A DNA stretch of 64,000 bases, taken from the NCBI RefSeq assembly GCF_014651135.1, contig NZ_BMWH01000017.1, forward strand, positions 97,991 through 161,990, written 5' to 3'. The DNA is from Streptomyces echinoruber. Its GTDB lineage: Bacteria; Actinomycetota; Actinomycetes; Streptomycetales; Streptomycetaceae. This document shows, one piece after another, positions 33,145 through 40,790 of this stretch. How positions within the stretch are numbered: the stretch's first letter is position 1; the number at the start of each line of letters is the position of its first letter. The notes under the pieces are model-generated. The model searched no databases, was not told the origin of the DNA, and was given only the letters and a program-made list of their open reading frames with translations. The translations under genes and the position numbers were made by a program.

Positions 33145-34521
33145 TCACGCCGTGGACGCCGCGATCCGCGCCAGCCGCCGCGCCTGCTCGCGCGTGGAGC
33201 GGGCGATGGCGTCCTCGTCCGCGGACAGCAGCCGCCCGTCCTCGACGATCTGGCGGCCGTTGACGAACGAGGCGGTGACGGGTGCCGGGGCGCCCAGGAC
33301 GAGGGCGGCCACCGGGTCGGCGATCGAGGAGTGGGCGAGCGTGTCCATGCGCCACAGCACCAGGTCGGCCAGCTTGCCCGGTTCCAGGGAGCCGATCTCC
33401 CGTGCGCGGCCCAGCACTTGGGCGCCTCCGTGGGTGCCGAGCCGCAGGACCTGGCGGGCGCCGAGAGCGGCCTCGCGGTGGGGGCCGAGGCGGTTGATCA
33501 GGAGGGCGTTGCGCAGTTCGGTGTGGAGTTCGCCGGACTCGTTGGAGGCAGTGCCGTCGACGCCGAGGCCGACGGGGACACCGACGGCGAGCAGGTCCGG
33601 CACACGTGCGATGCCGGCCGCCAGCCGCGCGTTGGACGACGGGCAGTGGGCGACGCCCGTCCCGGTGCGGGCGAAGGCGGCGATGTCGTCGTCGGTCATG
33701 TGGACGCAGTGCGCCATCCACACGTCCTCGCCGAGCCAGCCCGTGGACTCGAAGTAGGCGGTGGGGCCCATGCCGAACAGCTCGCGGCAGAACTTCTCCT
33801 CCTCCACCGTCTCCGAGCCGTGCGTGTGCAGCCGCACGCCCTTGCGGCGGGCCAACTCGGCTCCCTCACGGAGCAGTTCGGTGGAGACGGAGAACGGGGA
33901 GCAGGGGGCGACGGCCACCTGGGTCATGGCGCCGAAGGACGCGTCGTGGTGGGCGTCGATCGTGGCCTCGGTGGCGGCCAGCGCGCCTTCGAGGCTCTCC
34001 ACGGCGAAGTCGGGGGGCAGGCCGCCGTCCTTCTCGCCGCGATCCATGGAGCCGCGGGCGAGGGTGAAGCGGACGCCGATCTCGCGGGCGGCGCGGACGA
34101 TCACGCCGGACAGGTCGCCGCAGCCGCGCGGGAAGACGTAGTGGTGGTCCGTCGTCGTGGTGACGCCGCCGCGGGCCATCATCGCGAGCGAGCCCTGCGC
34201 GGCCGCGTACACCATCTCCTCGTCGATGCGCGCCCACACCGGGTACAGCGCGACGAGCCAGTCGAACAGGTTGTGGTCGGTGGCCAGTCCCCGGGTGAGC
34301 CACTGGTAGAAGTGGTGGTGGGTGTTGACCAGGCCCGGGGTGGCGAGGTGGCCGGAGGCGTCGATGCGGCGCACGACGTTCTCCACGTCCCGCGGGGCCC
34401 GGCCCGCGCCGACCGCCTCGATGCGGTCGTCCGCCAGGACCAGGTGCCCGGAGGCGTACTCGGTGCCGTCCGCGTCCACGGTCGCGATCGCGCAGTTCTC
34501 GATGACGGTGCGCCGGGTCAT
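33145..34521 (-). CDS. 8-oxoguanine deaminase / amidohydrolase of purine catabolism
   Basis: A 458-aa amidohydrolase of the AtzA/TrzN-like deaminase branch. Metal-binding histidines are in GLVNTHHHFYQWLTRG, further ligands in VRLHTHGSETVEEE and WMAHCVHM, and the aspartate in LGVDGTASNE. The opening (ENCAIATVDADGTEYASGHLVL) and these blocks are those of the enzymes named 8-oxoguanine deaminase, which yield urate from 8-oxoguanine. That would feed the adjacent uricase. It is the last gene of a leftward operon, 34 bp after uricase. Guanine deaminase or hydroxydechloroatrazine-type specificity cannot be excluded. Confidence 0.85.
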   Translation of the reverse strand: MTRRTVIENCAIATVDADGTEYASGHLVLADDRIEAVGAGRAPRDVENVVRRIDASGHLATPGLVNTHHHFYQWLTRGLATDHNLFDWLVALYPVWARIDEEMVYAAAQGSLAMMARGGVTTTTDHHYVFPRGCGDLSGVIVRAAREIGVRFTLARGSMDRGEKDGGLPPDFAVESLEGALAATEATIDAHHDASFGAMTQVAVAPCSPFSVSTELLREGAELARRKGVRLHTHGSETVEEEKFCRELFGMGPTAYFESTGWLGEDVWMAHCVHMTDDDIAAFARTGTGVAHCPSSNARLAAGIARVPDLLAVGVPVGLGVDGTASNESGELHTELRNALLINRLGPHREAALGARQVLRLGTHGGAQVLGRAREIGSLEPGKLADLVLWRMDTLAHSSIADPVAALVLGAPAPVTASFVNGRQIVEDGRLLSADEDAIARSTREQARRLARIAASTA

Positions 34522-34555
34522 CGTTCGTCCTCCACTGTCACTTTCCGTGTTCGCG

Positions 34556-35476
34556 TCACAGGTGAGTGAGGTCGACGGGGATCCGCGCCTCGCGGCCGTC
34601 CCGCAGGATCGTCGCCTCGATCAGGCCGTAGGGGCGGTCGGCGGCGAAGTACACCTCGTTGTCGTTCTTCAGCCCGAACGGCTCCAGGTCGACGAGGAAG
34701 TGGTGCCGGTTGGGCAGGGAGAGGCGGATCTCGTCCACCTCGCCGCGGTGCTCGATGACGCGTGCGCCCATGCGGTACAGCGTCTGCTGCAGCGACAGCG
34801 AGTACGTCTCGGCGAACGCCTGCAGCAGGTGCCGCTTCGTCTCCGCGTAGGACTCCTCCCAGTCGGGCACCGGCTGCTCCTCGCCGGTCCAGCCGAACCG
34901 CCAGCGGGCGCGGACCGAGGTCGCCAGGATCCGGTCGCGGGCCTCCGGGAGCGTCGTGTACTTGTCCTTGACGTAGCCCCGGAACTCGGAGTCGGTGGAG
35001 TTCAGCACCGTCAGGTCCTTCAGGCCGGAGACCACCTCCCAGGACGAGCCGTCGTAGGTGATCTGCGCCAGGCGGGTCTCCTGGCCCCTGCGGACGAAGG
35101 AGTGCGCGCCCCGCCCGGAGTGCTCGATGCGCTCCCAGGCGTACTCCTCGATGCGGACGCGGGCCCGGTGGATCGGCGGCTGGGAGGTGACGAAGTGGCG
35201 GGCGAGGTGGATGCCGAACTGCTCGGCGGACGCGATGCCGTACTCCTTGGCGAACGCGTACACCGTGTTCTTGGCGGTGTCGGTCGGCAGGACGTTGGCG
35301 TTGGAGCCGGAGTAGTGGACCTCGTCCATGTCGCCGCTCAGCGACACCGAGACGCCGAGGTCCTTGATGTGGTGGGTGGCGCCGTCCCGGGTGATCCTGA
35401 CGACTCGGGTCTCGGCCTTGCCGTACTGGTTCTGGCCCAGGACTGCGGGGCGGGCGGGGCCGGGGTCGACTGCCAT
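34556..35476 (-). CDS. pucL: Urate oxidase (uricase, factor-independent urate hydroxylase)
   Basis: Oxidises urate to 5-hydroxyisourate. The 306-aa protein has the two tunnelling-fold domains of cofactor-free uricases, with LGQNQYGKAETRVVRI at the start, the catalytic Thr region LPTDTAKNTVYAFAKE, the urate-binding GLKDLTVLNSTDSEF, and SLPNRHHFLVDLEPFGLKN near the C-terminus. Length matches the family. It follows the HIU hydrolase gene by four bases, so products pass directly from this enzyme to the next two encoded steps. Confidence 0.95.
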   Translation of the reverse strand: MAVDPGPARPAVLGQNQYGKAETRVVRITRDGATHHIKDLGVSVSLSGDMDEVHYSGSNANVLPTDTAKNTVYAFAKEYGIASAEQFGIHLARHFVTSQPPIHRARVRIEEYAWERIEHSGRGAHSFVRRGQETRLAQITYDGSSWEVVSGLKDLTVLNSTDSEFRGYVKDKYTTLPEARDRILATSVRARWRFGWTGEEQPVPDWEESYAETKRHLLQAFAETYSLSLQQTLYRMGARVIEHRGEVDEIRLSLPNRHHFLVDLEPFGLKNDNEVYFAADRPYGLIEATILRDGREARIPVDLTHL

Positions 35477-35480
35477 GGCG

Positions 35481-35875
<395 letters not shown>

Positions 35876-35879
<4 letters not shown>

Positions 35880-36418
35880 GCGGTTTCCTCTTCCAGTTCC
35901 TCTTCCAGCAGACGGGCGAGACGGATCCGGTTGATCCTGCCCAGCTCGGTGCGGACGATCTCACGTTCCCGTTCCGGCGTGTTGCCGATCCGTTCCCGCA
36001 GCGCGTCGCGCATCTGCTCGCCGCTGCGGCCGGTGGCGCAGATCAGGAAGACGTGGCCGAATCTCTCCTGGTAGGCGAGGTTCAGCTCCCGCATCTCCGC
36101 CCTCAGCTCCGCCGGGGCGCCGGCCATGCCGCGCTGCTCCCGCGCCGACGCGGGATCGCCGGGCTCCGGCCGGCCGATGGGCGGGTGCCCCGCCAGCGCC
36201 TCCTCCAGGTCGGCGGGCGTCAGCCACGCGGTCGCGGCGTCGCTCGCGGCGTACAGCTCCCGCGCGGAGGCGTACGGCCGTGCGGCCAGCAGCCGCTCCC
36301 CCCACGCCCGGCTCGCGCACACCTCGTGCAGCGCGGCGCGGGCCGCCGCCTCCGCCAGGGCGTTGAAGCGGGCCAGGCCCGGCGGCGGGGAAGTCGAGGT
36401 CACGCGTGCCTCCGTCAT
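35876..36418 (-). CDS. uraD: OHCU decarboxylase
   Basis: Converts 2-oxo-4-hydroxy-4-carboxy-5-ureidoimidazoline to (S)-allantoin, linking uricase to the allantoin genes at 11-14 kb. The 180-aa helical protein has the catalytic-histidine region LAGHPPIG and the conserved LNLAYQERFGHVFLICATGRS near the C-terminus. It is first in the leftward operon; its start at 36418 lies 53 bp from the TCAAC-N5-GTTGA palindrome. Confidence 0.94.
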
Positions 36419-36470
36419 GGCCTGGTGCGGAACGGGCTGCCGCCAGCTAACGCCTTCCGGGACGGAGAGG

Positions 36471-36485
36471 TCAACAGTTTGTTGA
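36471..36485. promoter_or_regulatory. Candidate AllR-type operator before the urate operon
   Basis: TCAACAGTTTGTTGA is a perfect TCAAC-N5-GTTGA element 53 bp upstream of the OHCU decarboxylase start. It has the same arms and spacing as the element in the allantoinase/allR promoter. Confidence 0.72.
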
Positions 36486-36529
36486 GGATTTCGGGTGATG
36501 TGGGTGGCACGGGTGGCACGGGTGCGGGG

Positions 36530-36655
36530 CGCCGACTCGATCCGGCCACGTCCGACCCGGCCGGCCCGGACGCGATCCGGAAGCGATCCGGAAGCGATCC
36601 GGACCCGAATCGGATCCGACCCGGACCCGGTTCGGCTCCGGTCCGGCGACGAGCC
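36530..36655. repeat. GGATCCGACCCGGACCCGG-like tandem repeats
   Basis: Short imperfect units of 8 to 12 bp (GATCCGGAAGC, ATCCGACCCGG) fill the space between the urate operon promoter and the stop of the HTH gene. Confidence 0.65.
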
Positions 36656-36659
36656 GCGG

Positions 36660-37064
36660 TCACCCCCGGGGCCGCTCGGGCCCCTTCTCGCGGTTCACCG
36701 GCTCCTTCTCGCGGTTCAGGTAGTTGTAGACGGTGAAGCGGCTCACGCCGAGGGCGCTCGCCACCGTCTCCACACCGTGGCGGACGGAGAACGCGCCGCG
36801 GGCCTCCAGCGTGCGCACGATCTGCTGCTTGGCCTTGCGGTCGAGCTCGGCGAGGGGCTTGCCCTGCTTGCGCTCCAGGGCGGCGAGGAGGTGGTCGAGG
36901 GAGTCGGCGAGCTGCGGCAGGCGTACGGCGACGACGTCGGCGCCCTCCCAGGCGAGGACGACGTCCTCGGGGCCGGCCTCGTCCGGTGGGACCAGCTCGC
37001 CGCCGATCGCGTCGACCAGCGGCTTCACGGCCGCGATGAACGGCTCGTCCCCGGCGCCGCTCAC
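36660..37064 (-). CDS. Small helix-turn-helix protein
   Basis: A 134-aa protein whose C-terminal 50 residues contain a clear DNA-binding unit: KQQIVRTLEARGAFSVRHGV, then ETVASALGVSRFTVYNYLNR, similar to the HTH of DauR/YheO-type regulators. The N-terminal half (VVLAWEGADVVAVRLPQLADSLDHLLA) may be a ligand-binding or dimerisation part. It starts at ATG 37064 inside the stop of the upstream gene (ATGA) and lies directly upstream of the urate operon, so it could add a second layer of control. That is inference. Confidence 0.75.
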   Translation of the reverse strand: MSGAGDEPFIAAVKPLVDAIGGELVPPDEAGPEDVVLAWEGADVVAVRLPQLADSLDHLLAALERKQGKPLAELDRKAKQQIVRTLEARGAFSVRHGVETVASALGVSRFTVYNYLNREKEPVNREKGPERPRG

Positions 37065-37339
37065 GCCTCCTCCCCGATGACGTTCTCTCCGGTGACGTTT
37101 TCTCCGATGACGTTGACCTGCAGCGAGATCCGGGTGGCACCGGCCTGCAGGGTCTGGCGCAGCAGGGTGTCCACGGCGGTGAGCACCGCGTCCGCCCCGC
37201 CCTCGGCGGAGGTGCCGAACGGCCCGACGTCCACCGTGTCCAGGTCGCCCGTCTCGACGACCTGGCGGGCCACGAGCGCGTGCGCGGGCACCTCGTCCAG
37301 GTCGAAGGGCTCGGTCGTGAACTCCACTCTCAGTCGCAC
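37061..37339 (-). CDS. Thiamine-binding-like (MTH1187/YkoF, DUF77) protein
   Basis: A 92-aa protein beginning VRLRVEFTTEPFDLDEVP and continuing VVETGDLDTVDVGPFGTSAEG and LLRQTLQAGATRISLQVNVIGE. This beta-alpha-beta pattern with strand-ending VNV is that of the MTH1187/DUF77 thiamine-binding family. GTG 37339 is chosen, with CAGGGG upstream. The last residues (ENVTGENVIGEEA) come from a short DNA repeat. It is translationally coupled to the HTH protein, so the pair may sense a small molecule and regulate in response. Confidence 0.68.
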   Translation of the reverse strand: MRLRVEFTTEPFDLDEVPAHALVARQVVETGDLDTVDVGPFGTSAEGGADAVLTAVDTLLRQTLQAGATRISLQVNVIGENVTGENVIGEEA

Positions 37340-38204
37340 TGTGCCCCTGAACACCTCTCTGGCCTGCGCTTCTGCCCGGGCCGCCCGTCGCAAGGGCGCA
37401 TCAGGCACGACGGGGCGCGCCGACTGGCCGCTCGGCGGCCGCGATGGGCCGCAGGCCGCTCGATCCCACCGCGACGGAGCCCGTCCGCCCGCCACGAGGC
37501 GACCCTAGCCGACCCGGATGCCCCTCCGCCCTGCTCCGGTGCCCCGAAATCCGGCGGGCCGGCGAGGAGGCGGGGGTCCGCGGCGGTGGATCCCGGCCAG
37601 GGGTCCGCGCCGGCCTGCCGGGGCGGTTGCTCCCCGGGCAGCCGGATGCCGTCCTCGATGAGGGTGGCGCCCACCTCCGGCCCGGAGCCCGCGGCCCGCC
37701 CCTGACACGTCGTGGGTGTCGGCGCCCGCGCCCCGGTGCCGGGTGCGGCACCGCGCCCGTACGCCACCGGGCGTAGGACGTCTACGCCACCCTCAAATCA
37801 ACCTCTGAACCCGCCCCCGGGGGCTTCAACTCCCCCCGGCCATGGGCACATTCTCATCACACGGGCCCGCCGGCACGGGGGCGGCGGGCCCGGCGAACGG
37901 GGGAAGCACGGGGGAACCTCACGGGGGACGAACGGGGGAAAGCACGGGGGAACACGGGGGAAATACGGGGGAAGCAGAAGGGGCGGCCCGGCCTTCCGGT
38001 CGGACCGTCCCTTCTCTTTGCCGTTCCCTCTCCCTCCTCCCGGGACCGGGACTTGGGCGCCCTGACGGCGGCGGGTGCGCGGCCCGGCCCGGTGGCGAGC
38101 CTGCGGGCCTGTTCGGGGGCGGCACGTCCGAAAGGCATGCGGGCGTGGCGGTGAAGGCCGCCGAGGGACGGACAGGCGGGCCCCGGCAGGAGCACGATGG
38201 GCCC
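37340..38204. other. 865-bp divergent gap with GGGGGAA repeats and a hairpin
   Basis: I see no supported gene. At about 37895-37975 there are eight to ten copies of ACGGGGGAA-like units. A hairpin with arms GAAGGGGCGG (37977-37986) and CCGTCCCTTC (38005-38014) followed by TCTTT is a possible terminator or 5'-leader structure. The open frames in the rest show only GC-biased composition. Confidence 0.5.
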
Positions 38205-38987
38205 ATGACCGAGAGGGTTCCGGTGCGCTGCCCGGCCTGCCGACGCGTGCACGCGTACGCGGCGCCGTCCTACCCGTGCCCCTGCGGGCACCCCGTCGCT
38301 CCGCGCCTCGACCGAGGGGCGGAGCCCGTGGTCGTCGTCCGCCCGGTGTGGGAGGAGCAGTGGATCACCGTCCGCTGCCCGGCGTGCGACCGTGCGGGCG
38401 AGTGGCCGCATCCGGAGCTGGGCTGCCCGTGCGGGGCCCTGCTGCGCGTCCGGCCCGCGCGGGCCGACGGCCACACGGCCACGGCGGACGTCCCCGGGCA
38501 CGCGACCGCGGCGGACGTCCCCGGGCACGCGGCCGCGGCGCGGGCCGCCGCCGAGACCGCTCCGGTGACCGCGGCGCGGGCCGCCGCGCCGCGTCCCGCC
38601 TTCCGCTCCGTCGCCATCCGCACCGCCCGCGACGCGGTCACCGCCACCGTGCTGTACCTGCGCCGGCTCGGCCACCGCGACATCCGGCGTGCCGACCAGC
38701 GGCCCGCCGCCGGCGTCTGCCTGGCCGCGCGCGGTCTGCTCGCCCTGGTCGACCCGCGCATGCTCCCGGCCTGCGCGCGGGACGTGGAGTGCCTGTGGCT
38801 CACGGCGATGACGGAGTCCGCCGACTGCGCCTACTTCTCCCTGACCGGGTACACCGACGACGCCCACGTCCGCGCCGGCGCGCTCGGCGTCGCCTTGTTC
38901 GTCCTCGCCCTCTCCGGCGTCCCGCGGCCGGTGAACACCCCCGCCGACGCCCTCGCCGCCGGTGCGGACGGTCCGGCCCCCGGATGA
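38205..38987 (+). CDS. Zinc-ribbon protein, conserved hypothetical
   Basis: A 260-aa protein with four CxxC-type knuckles in the first 90 residues (VRCPACRR, YPCPCGHP, VRCPACDR, LGCPCGAL), forming two zinc-ribbon modules. An Ala-rich linker with two PGHATAAD/PGHAAAA copies follows, then a helical C-terminal domain with YLRRLGHRDIRRADQRPAAG and LSGVPRPVNTPADAL. Probably a zinc-stabilised nucleic-acid- or protein-binding protein. The neighbours are a DUF3072 protein and a membrane nuclease. The start ATG 38205 is 12 bases from AGGAG, so it is not certain. Confidence 0.65.
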   Translation: MTERVPVRCPACRRVHAYAAPSYPCPCGHPVAPRLDRGAEPVVVVRPVWEEQWITVRCPACDRAGEWPHPELGCPCGALLRVRPARADGHTATADVPGHATAADVPGHAAAARAAAETAPVTAARAAAPRPAFRSVAIRTARDAVTATVLYLRRLGHRDIRRADQRPAAGVCLAARGLLALVDPRMLPACARDVECLWLTAMTESADCAYFSLTGYTDDAHVRAGALGVALFVLALSGVPRPVNTPADALAAGADGPAPG

Positions 38988-39012
38988 GGGCCGGCGGCCG
39001 GGCGCGCGCCGG

Positions 39013-39258
39013 TCAGGGGCCCGCGGCGCCGCCGCCCGCCGCGTCCCCGCCCGTGCGGGGCGACCGCCGCTGGAGGCGGTCGATCATCCGGGACGCCTCG
39101 GCCTTGGTGAGGTCCGCGGGCACGTCCTCGCCGGCCTCCCGGGCCAGTGTGCGCAGGTAGCTCAGCTGCGGGCCGGTCGCGGGCTCGTCCCCGGTGACCC
39201 ACTCCTCGACGTCCTTCTGCGGCTGGAGGCCGTCCTGCTCCGGGCTCTGTTCGCTCAT
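39013..39258 (-). CDS. DUF3072 domain protein
   Basis: An 81-aa protein. The core KDVEEWVTGDEPATGPQLSY followed by LRTLAREAGEDVPADLTKAEASRMIDRLQ is the DUF3072 signature, a short helical domain with a predicted helix-hairpin appearance (PQLSYLRTLA resembles SAP/MazG-like helices). Function unknown; members are common in actinobacteria. Start ATG 39258. It is convergent with the zinc-ribbon gene and divergent from the Mrr nuclease gene. Confidence 0.85.
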   Translation of the reverse strand: MSEQSPEQDGLQPQKDVEEWVTGDEPATGPQLSYLRTLAREAGEDVPADLTKAEASRMIDRLQRRSPRTGGDAAGGGAAGP

Positions 39259-39349
39259 GTCCCGCCGAGTACCCGGCGCACCCGGCCTCGCACGGCCGTC
39301 CCGGCGCGCGGCGTGGTGAAGTCCCCGATCGGGGGAAACCGGGGGAGGA

Positions 39350-39530
39350 CGAGGCAAACGATCTTCCCCGGTACGGGCTGGTACAGGCTGGTACGGACCG
39401 GTACGGGAGGGGCTGGTACGGGAGGGAGACCAGACGGCCGCGCGAAGACCCCACGCAGAGACCCGAGTACGGCGAGACCCCGAGTACGGCCTGATACGGC
39501 CGAGCACCACTGAGTACGGCCGAGCACACC
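39350..39530. repeat. GGTACGGGCTGGTAC and GAGTACGGCCGAG tandem repeats
   Basis: Two adjacent families of 10- to 18-bp units, one based on CTGGTACGG (39368-39430) and one on GAGTACGGCCGAG (39461-39530). They occupy the promoter region of the nuclease gene; GAGAGGA at 39531-39537 then gives its ribosome site. Confidence 0.7.
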
Positions 39531-39547
39531 GGAGAGGAGCACGTCCC

Positions 39548-40393
39548 GTGGCCGCACCTGCCCGCCCTCCGCGCCCGCCGGGCACCCGGCGGGCCTTCGA
39601 CCTGCGCGCCACAGCCCTGTTCTTCGCGCTGGCCGCCCTCCTCGTGGTCCTCGCCGGCTCCCTCGCCCGCGCGGCGGCCGGCGTCCTGGAGCGGCGGCCG
39701 GTGTGGGCGGTCGCCGTGGGGTGCGCCGCCGCCGCGGGCGCCCTGGCCCTGCGGCGGCGGCGCCGGCGGTCCTTTTCCCCGGCGCACGCCGCGCGCGAGG
39801 CGGTCGAGGCGCTCGACGAGGCGGCCCGGACCGCGCTGGACGAACTGGACTCCCCGCCGCCCGCGCCCGCGGCGGCGTGGGCCCCGGCCGGTCGGGAGCG
39901 CGCCGGGACGGAGCCCACGCTCCTCCTCGAACCCGGCGAACCCGGTGGATCCGGCGCACCCGGCGCGGCGGCCGACGGGCCCGGCACCGGCTACGAGGCC
40001 CTGGAGCCGGAGGAGTTCGAGCAGGCGGTGGCCGCCCTGTGCGCGCGGGACGGCTGCTCGGACGTCGCCGTCGTCGGCGGCGCGGGCGACCTGGGCGCCG
40101 ACGTCGTGGCGACGGCCCCGGACGGGCGGCGGGTCGTCCTGCAGTGCAAGCGCTACGACCCCGCGCACCGCGTGGGCTCCCAGGACCTGCAGCGCTTCGG
40201 CGGCACCTGCTTCACCGTCCACGAGGCCGACCTCGCCGTCCTGGTCACCACGAGCGAGCCGACCGCGCCCGCCGCCGAGTACGCCGAGCAGTGCGGGATC
40301 GTGTGCGTGGACGGCCGGGCCCTGCGCGCCTGGAGCGACGGCACCGGCCCGGCACCGTGGGAGATCCGGCCTCCCGGCCCCGTGCCGCGGTAG
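39548..40393 (+). CDS. Membrane-anchored Mrr-type restriction endonuclease
   Basis: A 281-aa protein starting at GTG 39548. Two transmembrane helices (about residues 20-42 and 50-66) are followed by a disordered linker and a C-terminal Mrr_cat domain from about residue 150: YEALEPEEFEQAVAALCARDG, GGAGDLGADVVA (catalytic Asp), and VVLQCKRY (the QxK catalytic motif), ending with GTCFTVHEADLAVLVTTS. Membrane-tethered Mrr proteins are thought to act on foreign or modified DNA entering the cell. That role here is inference. Confidence 0.84.
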   Translation: MAAPARPPRPPGTRRAFDLRATALFFALAALLVVLAGSLARAAAGVLERRPVWAVAVGCAAAAGALALRRRRRRSFSPAHAAREAVEALDEAARTALDELDSPPPAPAAAWAPAGRERAGTEPTLLLEPGEPGGSGAPGAAADGPGTGYEALEPEEFEQAVAALCARDGCSDVAVVGGAGDLGADVVATAPDGRRVVLQCKRYDPAHRVGSQDLQRFGGTCFTVHEADLAVLVTTSEPTAPAAEYAEQCGIVCVDGRALRAWSDGTGPAPWEIRPPGPVPR

Positions 40394-40487
40394 GCCCGGC
40401 CTCCCGTGGCCCCGTGCCACGGTGAGCCGGTTCGGCGCCACGGGAGACCGGCCGCGCCGGCGGGCCCGGCGCCGGTGGGCCGCCGTA

Positions 40488-40790
40488 GGCCAACCACCGT
40501 GGGCCAACCCCCGTAGGCCAACAGCCATGGGCCAACCCCCGTAGGCCAACAGCCATGGGCCAGCCCTCGTAGGCCAACTCCCGTAGACCAACGGCCGTGG
40601 GCCAACCACCGCGGGCCAACTCCTGTGGGCCAACTCCTGTGGGCCAACCGCCGTGGGCCAACCGCCATGGGCCAACCCTCGTAGACCAACCGCCGTGGGC
40701 CAACCGCCGTGGGTCAACCGCCGTGGGCCAACCCTCGTAGGCCAACGCCGTGGGCCAACCCTCATAGGCCAACCCCCGTGGCTCACCCCC
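40488..40790. repeat. 14-bp minisatellite, about 22 copies
   Basis: The unit GGCCAACCGCCGTG and variants repeat with almost invariant 14-bp spacing for about 300 bp. Variants such as GGCCAACCCTCGTA and GGCCAACTCCTGTG recur in mixed order, suggesting past duplication of blocks. The last copy contains the stop codon of the acyl-CoA synthetase (40783-40785). Because 14 is not a multiple of 3, all three frames encode the same 14-residue pattern, which produces spurious ORFs. Confidence 0.93.

Noticed and set aside
40245..40772. Reading frames encoding WPTAVG/GLAHGGWPT repeats as a repetitive protein
   Set aside because: A 14-bp unit keeps all three frames open, so the ORFs are a by-product. There is no start with a ribosome site and the frame runs into conserved genes on the other strand.
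40488..40790. Possible CRISPR array
   Set aside because: The 14-bp units are contiguous with no unique spacers, and no cas genes are near. It is a minisatellite.
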